Made by a program: the position numbers and the translations under genes. The notes under the pieces were generated by a model. The model saw nothing but the letters and a program-made list of their open reading frames with translations, was not told the DNA's origin and searched no databases. This document shows, in pieces, positions 54,976-63,154 of a stretch of DNA of 64,000 nucleotides. The stretch comes from Verrucomicrobiota bacterium (GTDB lineage: Bacteria; Verrucomicrobiota; Verrucomicrobiia; Opitutales; Opitutaceae): positions 1 through 64,000 of the forward strand of contig JAFEGO010000069.1 in assembly GCA_018239845.1 (NCBI GenBank). Reading direction: 5' to 3'. Every line of letters begins with the position of its first letter. Position 1 is the first letter of the stretch.

Positions 54976-55808
54976 AACCGTTGATCGTGATCTGCGCTTT
55001 GATCGCGCAGCTCTTGCCGGGGATCGTCCGGGGCGACACGCCCTACGCGGTGAAGGTGCCGGCAACGGGTGAGGTGGTCCACTGCACGGCCTATCCGCCG
55101 CAGCTAGCTCCCGGGGCCAAGGCGGGACTGGTGATTCATCTGTATGGTCACGGCGGCTCCAACATTGTCTTCAACGCTGGGCGGCCGCCTTTCGACGTGA
55201 TCCGCCGGCGGATCACGGAACGCGGTTACTGGCTGATCGTCCCGGATCTGGGGCCGCGTCATTGGATGAGCGACGACGCAGTGGACCGGCTGGACGCGGT
55301 GATCAAAGAGTGGACACAAAAAGAGGACATCGATCCGGCCCGGGTGCACCTGCTCGGCAGCAGCATGGGGGCGAGTAGCAGCCTTCTCTACGTCATGCGC
55401 CGGCCGGGAAAAATCAGATCCGTCGCGGCGATCTTTCCCGTGACCGATCAGGTGCGCTTTTTCACCGATGCGCCGAACTACCGTGAATCCGTGGGGCCGG
55501 CCCATCACGTGACGGACGCCAACCGAGAGGCGGTGTTGCGCGCGATTTCGCCGCTCTATCACGCCGAGGCCTTTCAGCAGACTCCGGTTTTTCTCGTGCA
55601 CGGAGCCAAGGACACGGTCGTGAACGTGGCGCACAGCCGCGAGTTCGCCGCCGCTCTGCAGAAGCAAGGTTCTCCCGTGATCTATCGCGAATCGCCCGAG
55701 GAGGGCCACCACGATGAAATCGTCGTGTCTTTTCAGGAGGAAATCGCCGACTTCCTGACCAAAGCCGATGCCAACTCGGGGCCGGCGAGGGCAGGGTGGA
55801 GCCGGTGA
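54972..55808 (+). CDS. Secreted alpha/beta hydrolase
   Basis: 278 aa with a signal peptide (MKPLIVICALIAQLLPGIVRG). It has the alpha/beta hydrolase order of nucleophile, acid and His: HLLGSSMGASSSLL (GxSxG, Ser in GSSMG), VFLVHGAKDTVV (Asp) and SPEEGHHDEI (His). The oxyanion region HLYGHGGS is upstream. Carbohydrate esterase or peptidase-like activity is possible; removal of acetyl or other ester groups from the glycan would fit the locus. It overlaps the previous stop by 4 bp (ATGA). Confidence 0.82.
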   Translation: MKPLIVICALIAQLLPGIVRGDTPYAVKVPATGEVVHCTAYPPQLAPGAKAGLVIHLYGHGGSNIVFNAGRPPFDVIRRRITERGYWLIVPDLGPRHWMSDDAVDRLDAVIKEWTQKEDIDPARVHLLGSSMGASSSLLYVMRRPGKIRSVAAIFPVTDQVRFFTDAPNYRESVGPAHHVTDANREAVLRAISPLYHAEAFQQTPVFLVHGAKDTVVNVAHSREFAAALQKQGSPVIYRESPEEGHHDEIVVSFQEEIADFLTKADANSGPARAGWSR

Positions 55809-56725
55809 CTTTTGCGGGGATTTCCGATCCGCCGCTCATGCGCGTGGCCGGATGGCCCAAGCCCTCCACGGAGATCATTCTCGGCATGACCCTGACCAGC
55901 GATGTGGCCGTGGACTCGCAGGGATTCGTCTATGTCGCCCGACGTTGTGCGCAACCGCTGCTCCGACTGAAGCCCGACGGCAGCCTCGATCGCGTTGATC
56001 GGTGAAGATGTTTTAAGACCAGCATCTTCACCGACTATGACCACGGTCCGCCCACGCCGCTTGGGGTGAAATACTGGCTGCACGGGCTATGCGTGGATGC
56101 GTGGGACAACGTCTGGATCACAGACGTGGGCCGGCATCTGGTTTTCAAGTTCAGTCGGGAAGGTGCGCTGCTGATGACGATGGGCGTCGATCGCGTTTCC
56201 GGTGCCGACGGCCGGCACTTCAACCAACCGACCCACGTGGAGGTGTCCGCCAAGGGTGACATTTTCGTGACCGACGGTTACGGCAATTCCCGCATTGCCG
56301 CGGACGGCCGGTTCATCTCGTCTTGGGGAATCCGGGGCAAGGGCCCGGGGAAGTTCCACACGCCACACACGCTGGTATTTGATCGTGAGGGCCGTCTTTA
56401 TGTAAGCGACCGCGACAACGACCGTATTCAAGTCTACGATCGAGAAGGCGAGCTGCAGGAAGTCTGGCCCCACCTTCACTCGCTTGATGCCCTCGCGTTC
56501 GGTCCTGATGGGTTGTTTTATGGCGCCGCTGGTCTCGACGGCGCCCTCGTCCGGCTCGACCGTCACGGCCGGCTGCTCAACGTCTGGCGGAAGCCCGCGG
56601 GCCTGCCGTATTCCCATGGTATTTGTTTGGACCGGGCTGGATACATCTATGTGGCGGTATCGGGGCAGGATCTCTGGAAGTTTGAGCCCGCTCCGCCGGT
56701 TGCCTCGGCCGGCAAACGCGGTTGA
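55796..56725 (+). pseudogene. NHL-repeat propeller protein with two compensating frameshifts
   Basis: The frame from GTG 55796 encodes TSDVAVDSQGFVYVARR and LRLKPDGSLDR, then hits TGA at 56002-56004. The same frame resumes as TSIFTDYDHGPPTPLG and continues through NHL blades (HGLCVDAWDNVWITDVG, PTHVEVSAKGDIFVTDGYG, PHTLVFDREGRLYVSDRDND) to 56725. Between them, the intermediate frame reads IGEDVL, so one extra base near 56000 and one missing base near 56014 explain the break and restore the frame. This is either a damaged gene or two assembly errors in T-runs. The start overlaps the hydrolase gene by 13 bp. An intact product would be a six-bladed NHL propeller with no obvious signal peptide. 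Confidence 0.72.
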
Positions 56726-57867
56726 GCGTTTCTTTCCAACGATTCCGGCCGCGCGAGCTTCAGCAGTCGTGTGGTGTTTCCGCCCATGAGCTTGGCTCGG
56801 TCCTCAGCGGACAGGAACAAATCACAGTAGCGCTCGATGTAGTCGCGCGATTGCCGATAGGTACAATAACGATTTTGGAACGGCATGTCCGACCCCCAGA
56901 GGAGTCGGTCGGAGCCGAGCTGCACGAGCATCTGTTCCAGGACCGGCCGGCATGCCGGATAGGGGTAGTCAAGCAGGTCGCCGACCCGATATGGGAAACC
57001 CACTTCGAGACAGGTATTTGTATCTTTGAGCGGTGACCACATGTCCTCCGGCAGGTTAAACGTTTCGCCTGTCAGGAAATCCCGCCACGGATAACCGTGG
57101 GTGATGCTGCTTTGCAGGGTGGGATGGAGGTCGAGCAGTTTGCGCAGTTCCCACAGCTCGTCGATGAAGCCCCGCCGCGGGTCGGCTGCACCGGGGCGCG
57201 AGCCCAATGTGAAAAACACCGGTACCCCAAGCTGCGCGACAGCTTGCCAGAAAGGCCGCCAGGAAGCATCGTTGAAACTCCGTGAAGCCGTGCGCTGATA
57301 AGCGTAGGCCGGGATGATCTTCAACGCGTGCAGCCGGTGCGTCTGGATGGCGTCGATGGCCTGCCGGATCGCTTGTTCCGGGTGCTCAGGAATGAGCCAT
57401 TCGTCGATCGGCGCCATCGCACCAAGCCGGTCGGGAAACGCAGCCACGCAGGCGGCCAGGTACGCCGTGTCCCGGGTGAGCGTGGCATCGGCGTGGATCA
57501 GGCCCCAATCCACCCCCGCGTGATCCATCTCCGCGACCATCGCGCCGGCGGAGAACTCGATGACATTGGGCGGGAGCTGTTGCTTGGTGTAATCTTCTCC
57601 ATCGATGGTCCAAATCAGACGATTGCAGTTGCGATCGACCCGGAAGTGGCGGTTTCCCGCCAGTCGCAGCGGAGAATCGAGGCAGGGATCGAGCAGTTGG
57701 TGGGAGTCGCCCGGGGCCCGGTCGCGCACGCGGAACGCGGGCTGGTGATGCAGCGCATACTGCCGCTGCCAGTAGGCCATGTGCTCGGCACCCGAGGCAT
57801 GGCCGGCCGGCGTATCCGGTGGGGTGAAACAATAGACATGGCTGTCGATCACAGGCGGGCGGATCAT
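56647..57867 (-). CDS. Amidohydrolase-2-family metal-dependent hydrolase
   Basis: 406 aa from ATG 57867 (MIRPPVIDSHVYCF). The N-terminal DSHVYCF is the DxHxH-type metal motif with the second His changed. HADATLTRDTAYLAACVAAFP and APIDEWLIPEHPEQ follow. HALKIIPAYAYQR and SSITHGYPWRDF supply further ligands, and GSDRLLWGSDMPFQNRY carries the catalytic Asp. Relatives are lactonases and decarboxylases (fuconolactonase, ACMSD and similar). It is transcribed divergently from the second amidohydrolase across the operator at 57934. Its last 79 bp overlap the end of the NHL gene on the other strand. Confidence 0.83.
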   Translation of the reverse strand: MIRPPVIDSHVYCFTPPDTPAGHASGAEHMAYWQRQYALHHQPAFRVRDRAPGDSHQLLDPCLDSPLRLAGNRHFRVDRNCNRLIWTIDGEDYTKQQLPPNVIEFSAGAMVAEMDHAGVDWGLIHADATLTRDTAYLAACVAAFPDRLGAMAPIDEWLIPEHPEQAIRQAIDAIQTHRLHALKIIPAYAYQRTASRSFNDASWRPFWQAVAQLGVPVFFTLGSRPGAADPRRGFIDELWELRKLLDLHPTLQSSITHGYPWRDFLTGETFNLPEDMWSPLKDTNTCLEVGFPYRVGDLLDYPYPACRPVLEQMLVQLGSDRLLWGSDMPFQNRYCTYRQSRDYIERYCDLFLSAEDRAKLMGGNTTRLLKLARPESLERNAQPRLPAEATGGAGSNFQRSCPDTAT

Positions 57868-57915
57868 CTTGGGATGCGGCGGTTGACCTGGCGGCGAAAC
57901 AACGGGGAAGAAGAC

Positions 57916-57945
57916 TTGACAGAATTTCAATACATACAGTTGTAT
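57916..57945 (+). promoter_or_regulatory. Promoter with GntR operator candidate (amidohydrolase operon)
   Basis: TTGACA at 57916-57921 is a consensus -35, followed 12 bp later by ATACAGTTGTAT (57934-57945), the third ATAC-N4-GTAT copy. TTGTAT at 57940-57945 could serve as -10 with an 18-bp spacer. The arrangement mirrors the TonB promoter at 37101-37133. The region is also upstream of the minus-strand amidohydrolase (start 57867). Confidence 0.6.
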
Positions 57946-58051
57946 ACTTTAGTAAACAAAAAATAAAACCGGGCATTGTTTCTGCTATTCCCCCGCGCGG
58001 CGCTCCGGTTGCCGCTAAGCCCGACCACCCAGGAAGCACCACCCGCGCCGC

Positions 58052-58888
58052 ATGAATTTCAGCGACATTCCCGCCATCGACAGCCACGCCCACATCGGCC
58101 GCTACCTGCACGACGATCCGCTGATCTCCCGCTTTTCAAGCGGCGAGGCCGGGGTCGTGGCCCGGCGGGCCCGGGCCTGCGGCGTGCAATGGACGATTGC
58201 CTCGCCGCTGGCGGGGCTATTGCCACGCGGGCGACTCACGCAGGACGCCTTTGCCGCCAACCAAGCCGCATTCACCGAAGTCCCAAAGGTGCCGGGCTTG
58301 TTGCAGTACGTAATTGTGAATCCCCTGCAACCGAGCACCTATGCCCAAGCGCGTGAGATGCTGAAGGCTCCCTGGTGCGTAGGCATCAAGGTCCACCCCG
58401 AGGAGCATGCGTACCGCATAGCGGACCACGGCGAGGAGCTTTTCACTTTTTTCGAAGAGACTGGCGCGGCGGTAATGACCCATAGCGGTTGTCCAAACAG
58501 CCTCCCGGCCGACTTCGTGCCGTTCGCCGACCGCCATTCCGGTGCCCGCGTGATGCTGGCTCACCTAGGCAACGGCAGCGGTGGGGGCGGACGCGTCGAC
58601 CTCCAGGTGCGGGCCGTGCAGGCCGCGAAGCATGGCAACCTCTGGGTCGACACTTCGAGTGCCCGCAGCATTTTGCCCGGCCTCATCGAATGGGGCGTGC
58701 AGGAACTCGGTGCGGAGCGCGTGCTGTTCGGCAGCGATACTCCGCTTTACGACGTGGCGATGCACCGCACGCGCATTGAAATGGCGGATATTCCGGACGC
58801 GGCCAAGCGCCTGATCCTGCGCGACAACGCCGTGAATTTCTTCCGGCTCGCCGGCTTGCCCGTAGCCGGCTTCGCCTCGGTGCAGTGA
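58052..58888 (+). CDS. Amidohydrolase-2-family hydrolase (lactonase-like)
   Basis: 278 aa. Metal motif DSHAHIGRY (DxHxH) at the N-terminus, GIKVHPEEHAY, then HSGCPN, then AHLGNG, then VLFGSDTPLYD with the catalytic Asp. The spacing is typical of amidohydrolase-2 TIM barrels. No signal peptide is present. With the DapA/NanA-type aldolase 32 bp downstream, a lactonase producing an aldonic acid is likely, by analogy with fuconolactonase. A decarboxylase is the main alternative. Confidence 0.87.
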   Translation: MNFSDIPAIDSHAHIGRYLHDDPLISRFSSGEAGVVARRARACGVQWTIASPLAGLLPRGRLTQDAFAANQAAFTEVPKVPGLLQYVIVNPLQPSTYAQAREMLKAPWCVGIKVHPEEHAYRIADHGEELFTFFEETGAAVMTHSGCPNSLPADFVPFADRHSGARVMLAHLGNGSGGGGRVDLQVRAVQAAKHGNLWVDTSSARSILPGLIEWGVQELGAERVLFGSDTPLYDVAMHRTRIEMADIPDAAKRLILRDNAVNFFRLAGLPVAGFASVQ

Positions 58889-58920
58889 TCACCCTCTGCA
58901 TCACATCATCATTCAACGCC

Positions 58921-59901
58921 ATGCCTGCCTCCGGGAAACCTGCCAAGATTCCTCGCTTAACTCGTCGGACGCTGCAAGGCGTCTGGTGCGCCCTCATCGT
59001 GCCCTGGACCGACCGTGACGAGGTCGACCTCCGGCGTCTCACCCAGGAGGTGCGCGGCTATGCCGGTACGGGCATTCACGGCGTCTATACCGGAGGAACC
59101 ACCGGTGAATTCTACGCGCAGGACGATGCGACATTTGCGAAGATCACCGAGACGGTCGTCCGGGAGGCCCACGCCCTCGGCCTGCCGGTGCAGATCGGCG
59201 CCTCGGCGTTGAGCACACGCACCACGATCCAGCGCATCCGCGTGGCTAGGCGGGCCGGGGCCGACGCGGTGCAGCTCGCGCTGCCGTTTTGGCTCGAGCT
59301 CAAGGATGATGAGGTGGAGCGCTACGTGGCCGAGGTCATCGCCGCCTCCGGGAAGACCCCGGTGGTTCTCTATCTCACCGGCCGTTCGAAGCGGAAGATC
59401 AGCCCCGAGCTGCTCGGCCGGCTGGCGGCCCGGCATCCGACCTTCATCGGCACCAAGGACACCGGTGCCGACGTCCCCACGGTCCAAGCCATCCTCAAGG
59501 CTGCGCCCGACCTCGCGATCTTCGGCGGCGAGGATTTTTACGATCGTCTCCCTGCGGGTGGGCGCGGCGGCTACTGCTCGATCACGGGTTTCAACGCCCG
59601 CAAGGTGGTCGAGCTTTACACGCTGTGCGCCGAGGGCCGGCTGGCTGAGGCCAAGCCCCTCGCAGACGCTTTCCGTCGCTATCTTTACGAGGCGCTGGTT
59701 GACCCGCTGGTCAAGGAGGCTGGCCTCTGGGATTCAGCGGTCGACCGCATCCAGCGCGTCGCGGGCGGCGGCGTGGTCGGGGTGCGCTGCCAGTCACCCT
59801 ACCGCAGCGGCACCGAGCAGCACGTGAAGCAGGTCATCGCGTGGGTCCGAAAAAACACCCCCGAGCTGTTGCCGCCGCACCTCGCGAAGGCCGTTAAATA
59901 G
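58921..59901 (+). CDS. DapA/NanA-family aldolase or dehydratase
   Basis: 326 aa from ATG 58921. Class I pyruvate aldolase landmarks: GGTTGE at about 58-63 (pyruvate carboxylate loop), Y151 in VVLYLTGRS and Schiff-base K179 in FIGTKDTG. These are complete, so enzymatic activity is expected. No lysine-biosynthesis genes are nearby. With amidohydrolases, an enolase-type dehydratase and sialidase/Kelch proteins in the locus, it probably cleaves or dehydrates a 2-keto-3-deoxy sugar acid or sialic-acid-like compound. Confidence 0.9.
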   Translation: MPASGKPAKIPRLTRRTLQGVWCALIVPWTDRDEVDLRRLTQEVRGYAGTGIHGVYTGGTTGEFYAQDDATFAKITETVVREAHALGLPVQIGASALSTRTTIQRIRVARRAGADAVQLALPFWLELKDDEVERYVAEVIAASGKTPVVLYLTGRSKRKISPELLGRLAARHPTFIGTKDTGADVPTVQAILKAAPDLAIFGGEDFYDRLPAGGRGGYCSITGFNARKVVELYTLCAEGRLAEAKPLADAFRRYLYEALVDPLVKEAGLWDSAVDRIQRVAGGGVVGVRCQSPYRSGTEQHVKQVIAWVRKNTPELLPPHLAKAVK

Positions 59902-59934
59902 CTCAACCGGTTCTCGTCCTCAATGAGCATCCAT

Positions 59935-59967
59935 CCTCCGGTGCCAAACCAGCAGAAAGACCGGAGG
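59935..59967 (+). terminator. Stem-loop in the gap after the aldolase gene
   Basis: CCTCCGGT (59935-59942) and ACCGGAGG (59960-59967) form an 8-bp stem with a 17-nt loop. No T-run follows, so it is a weak terminator or processing element. The rest of 59902-60154 shows no gene. Confidence 0.35.
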
Positions 59968-60154
59968 CGCTGTCTCGTCGTGTCCGGGCGCATCAGCCTC
60001 GGCTTGGGTACTTACGCGGGGAAAAAATCGCCCTTCATAGGTGTGGCCAGCCCGGGCCCCTATGCCTCCAGCTGATGAGTGGCGATCGTCCCACGCCACA
60101 CCGCTTCGTGCCTTGCCTACTTCTCCCTGAATCACCGCAACTTCGCAACTATCG

Positions 60155-61807
60155 ATGATCCCGCCCGCATTTCGCCGCTTTGTCCTGCTGGCCGGCCTCG
60201 TCGCCTCCGTGGCGACCGCTTTCGCCGCCGACCGCACCTTCCATTTTCCTGCCACTGGGGTTCGGGCCGGCGGACGCGTGCTGCTGCTGGCCATCGACGA
60301 CCAGTCGCTGTCGTTGCGCGAAAATCTGGTCGAGTACCTTTCCAAGCCCTCGGTCCGTAAGGAGCCGGTGCTCTCCCCGGATAAGGACGATTTTACGGCA
60401 CCCGATCAGGTGGCGTCCCATTTCTATGGCGCGGTCCTGCAGGACAACGGGAAGTTCCGTATGTGGTACTACGCCGTCGGGATGAAAGAGCCGGGCGACG
60501 CGCGGCATCCGGACGTGAAGAAACTGACGCAGGGCCCGGTGTGCTATGCCGAGAGCAACGACGGCATTCATTGGATCAAACCCGTGCTCGGGCAGTTGGA
60601 ATTTCATGGCAGCAAAAAGAACAACGCGATCGCGCTGCCCGATGCCCTCATCGAGGGCGTACATGTGATCAAGGACGCGGATGATCCCAATCCCCAGCGC
60701 CGCTACAAGATGGTCTACAATCCGCACAACGGGACGACGTGGGTCATACGTACCGCCACGAGCGCGGATGGCATCCACTGGCAGGCGGCCCCGACCTTCG
60801 GGATCGACCGGTTTCTCGAGACCTCTTCGTTTTACAAATTCAACGGCTTGTTTGTGACGAGCGGCCAGCGCCTGCTTTTCAGCGAGGGCGGCCACAAGGG
60901 CGGGCGGCAGAGCCACACGGTGGTTTCGCCGGACTTTGATCACTGGCTGCCGGGTGATGTCACTTCGTTCGCGCTGGCCGAGCCGCAAAATCCGGCTGAC
61001 CGCGGACAGACGCAGCCCTACGATCAGGTGCATCTTGGGGTGGGAGCGGCGAGTTTCGGTAACGTGTGTGTGGGACTCTACGGACTCTGGCGCAACCAAC
61101 CGGGTGACGAGAGCGATCAAAAGCGTTGGGGCTGGTTCGGCTACGGCAAGATATCTTGCGACTTCGGTCTGGTCGTCAGCAACGACGGGCTGCATTTCCG
61201 CGAGCCGGTCAAGGGCCACGTGTATCTTTCACAGCATGATGCCCCGGCGACGCCGGTGCCGGGCAAAAATTATCCGACGATCCTGACCCAGTCGGGCAAT
61301 GGCATCCTCAACGTCGGCGACGAGACGCGCATATACTTCGGCCGCTGGCTCAATGCAGAGTACGGCAAGGGCTACCATGGCGAGGTCGGCCTGGCTGTGC
61401 TGCCGCGCGACCGCTGGGGCGCGTTGGGACTTTATCCCGCTTCGGCGAACAACGGCGCGGGCTTCGGCGGAAAGCCGCGCACTTCGAGCGGCGAAATCCC
61501 GGATCACGGCTCCGTCTGGTCTGCGCCCGTGCGTTTGCCGGATCAAGGATGCAAGGTTTTCCTCAACGCCGATCACGCGGCCCTGATGGACGTCGAGATT
61601 GCGGACGAGCGCTTCAACCCGTTGCCCGGCTATTCTGGCGCCAAGGCCGGTCGCACGAGTGCGGCGGATGGTCTCGATTGTCCCGTCGTGTGGCCTGCCG
61701 ATTTCGCCGCCCTCGCCGGGAATACAATCCGTTTTAAAATCAATCTTCACCGTGGCGCCGACGGCGCCGAGCCGCGCCTCTTTGCGGTGACACTCCAAGC
61801 CAACTGA
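60155..61807 (+). CDS. Secreted beta-propeller protein, GH32/43-like, paralog 6 of 7
   Basis: 550 aa with a signal peptide (FVLLAGLVASVATAFAAD). The family block is SNDGIHWIKPVLGQLEFHG with SKKNNAI. The blade QDNGKFRMWYYAVGMKEPG corresponds to FKDGDRYRMYYRG in other copies. The C-terminal part has GLAVLPRDRWGALGL, as in the copy at 50133, and FNPLPGYSGAKAG in place of PLPGFSLE. It is the longest copy. It may be expressed from the amidohydrolase promoter after read-through of a 253-bp gap. Confidence 0.73.
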   Translation: MIPPAFRRFVLLAGLVASVATAFAADRTFHFPATGVRAGGRVLLLAIDDQSLSLRENLVEYLSKPSVRKEPVLSPDKDDFTAPDQVASHFYGAVLQDNGKFRMWYYAVGMKEPGDARHPDVKKLTQGPVCYAESNDGIHWIKPVLGQLEFHGSKKNNAIALPDALIEGVHVIKDADDPNPQRRYKMVYNPHNGTTWVIRTATSADGIHWQAAPTFGIDRFLETSSFYKFNGLFVTSGQRLLFSEGGHKGGRQSHTVVSPDFDHWLPGDVTSFALAEPQNPADRGQTQPYDQVHLGVGAASFGNVCVGLYGLWRNQPGDESDQKRWGWFGYGKISCDFGLVVSNDGLHFREPVKGHVYLSQHDAPATPVPGKNYPTILTQSGNGILNVGDETRIYFGRWLNAEYGKGYHGEVGLAVLPRDRWGALGLYPASANNGAGFGGKPRTSSGEIPDHGSVWSAPVRLPDQGCKVFLNADHAALMDVEIADERFNPLPGYSGAKAGRTSAADGLDCPVVWPADFAALAGNTIRFKINLHRGADGAEPRLFAVTLQAN

Positions 61808-61816
61808 CGCCTCGCC

Positions 61817-63154
61817 ATGCAACGCATCCTCATCGACTGCTTCTTCCACATGCCGCCGGGCCACCGGCTGAGTCGGAACATCGTCACCGGGGGTTACCGG
61901 ACGAATTACGGGCGCTATTCGCCGCAGGACACTTACCATCCCAACGGCGCTTCGATGCTCCATTCGGATCTGCAGGCCGATTTCGACGTGCAGTGCCTGC
62001 TCCAGCCTTTCAGCGAGATGACTCTCGCCGAAGCGGACATCCTGCTGATGCCCAATCCTGATTATCCGATCTACGAAGGCACTTCACCGTATCGCCTCGA
62101 CGCTCCCGACATCGAGGCGCTTGGGAATTTCCTCCAGCGCGGCGGCAGTGTCATCCTCATGATCAACTCGTTTCTCTCCCGCAGCGATTTCTGGGAGGAG
62201 AATTTCGACTTTGAGCGTGTCTCCGTGCTGCTTCGCCGTTTCGGAGTGAAGTGGGATCCCGACTTCATGTCCGACGACGCCCGTATCCTGCCGGCGCGAC
62301 ACGGCCGCCTCGTCGTGGGTTACGGCCAAGGGGGCAGGGTGCTGGGCGCTAAGTTGCCCGCCGGAGCCAACCCGCTGCTGACGTTCGAGGGCGATGTCTT
62401 CGGCTTCGTCGTGGCCCACGGCCGGGGCCGGCTGGCCGTCGTGGGCGATGCGGGCTTGGTCAGCAATGGGCTCTATCACTTCCCGGGCTTCGACAATGCC
62501 GCTTTTCTCCAGAAGCTTTTTCGCGATCTCTCGCCGGCGTGGAGCCGGCGTCCGGCGCGGGCGTTCGAGAGTTTTTCATTTGGCCACGTCAGCTGCGCCA
62601 CGTCTGAACACGGGATCAACGAAGCCCTTTTCCGCGGACTCCGTCCGCGGGGCCGTTTCGAGATCGACCATCATTACCGCCACCTGACCCACGAGGAGAA
62701 GGCGAAGACCGTTTCTGCCCGAGAGGCTTCCGCTTTGCTACCGGTACCGCTCGGTACGCTTGGAGGACGTCGGAAGGTGAAGGCGGAGTTTTCATTCGTG
62801 AATATCTGCGACGCTCGCTCCACCGCGCCCGTGGCGCTCGATCTCACCGTATCGGCCCGGCGCTCAGAGATCGGCACCGACTTCCTCATCGCGGGCAACC
62901 GGACCAGCGACAAAGTCGACTGGCCGGATATTGGCGCCGATCCCGCACTGTTCGAGCCCATCGGCCGGCTGGAGCGCGTCTCCACCGTCGTGCAGATTCA
63001 TGCCGGCACGCACCCGGACGGCTCGTTGCGGTACTGCACCTTCAAGCAGGGCCAGATCCTGTACGCCCGCAATGCGCGTAATCCGCATTACGGTTTCGAC
63101 ATCTTGCTCGCCAGCCGGAGCCACGTCCTTTCACCCAGCGCCCGCTCATCGTGA
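61817..63154 (+). CDS. Uncharacterised protein with glutamine-amidotransferase-like N-terminal domain
   Basis: 445 aa, no signal peptide. The N-terminal about 240 residues alternate beta and alpha in the manner of class I GATase-like or ThuA-like folds: AEADILLMPNPDYPIYE, LGNFLQRGGSVILMINSF, GRLAVVGDAGLVSNGLYHF. No cysteine nucleophile is seen, so it is not a working amidotransferase. The C-terminal half is beta-rich (GRRKVKAEFSFVNIC, RLERVSTVVQIHAG). Proteins of this kind in glycan loci are often sugar-binding. Function unknown. Its stop overlaps the next GTG. Confidence 0.55.
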   Translation: MQRILIDCFFHMPPGHRLSRNIVTGGYRTNYGRYSPQDTYHPNGASMLHSDLQADFDVQCLLQPFSEMTLAEADILLMPNPDYPIYEGTSPYRLDAPDIEALGNFLQRGGSVILMINSFLSRSDFWEENFDFERVSVLLRRFGVKWDPDFMSDDARILPARHGRLVVGYGQGGRVLGAKLPAGANPLLTFEGDVFGFVVAHGRGRLAVVGDAGLVSNGLYHFPGFDNAAFLQKLFRDLSPAWSRRPARAFESFSFGHVSCATSEHGINEALFRGLRPRGRFEIDHHYRHLTHEEKAKTVSAREASALLPVPLGTLGGRRKVKAEFSFVNICDARSTAPVALDLTVSARRSEIGTDFLIAGNRTSDKVDWPDIGADPALFEPIGRLERVSTVVQIHAGTHPDGSLRYCTFKQGQILYARNARNPHYGFDILLASRSHVLSPSARSS

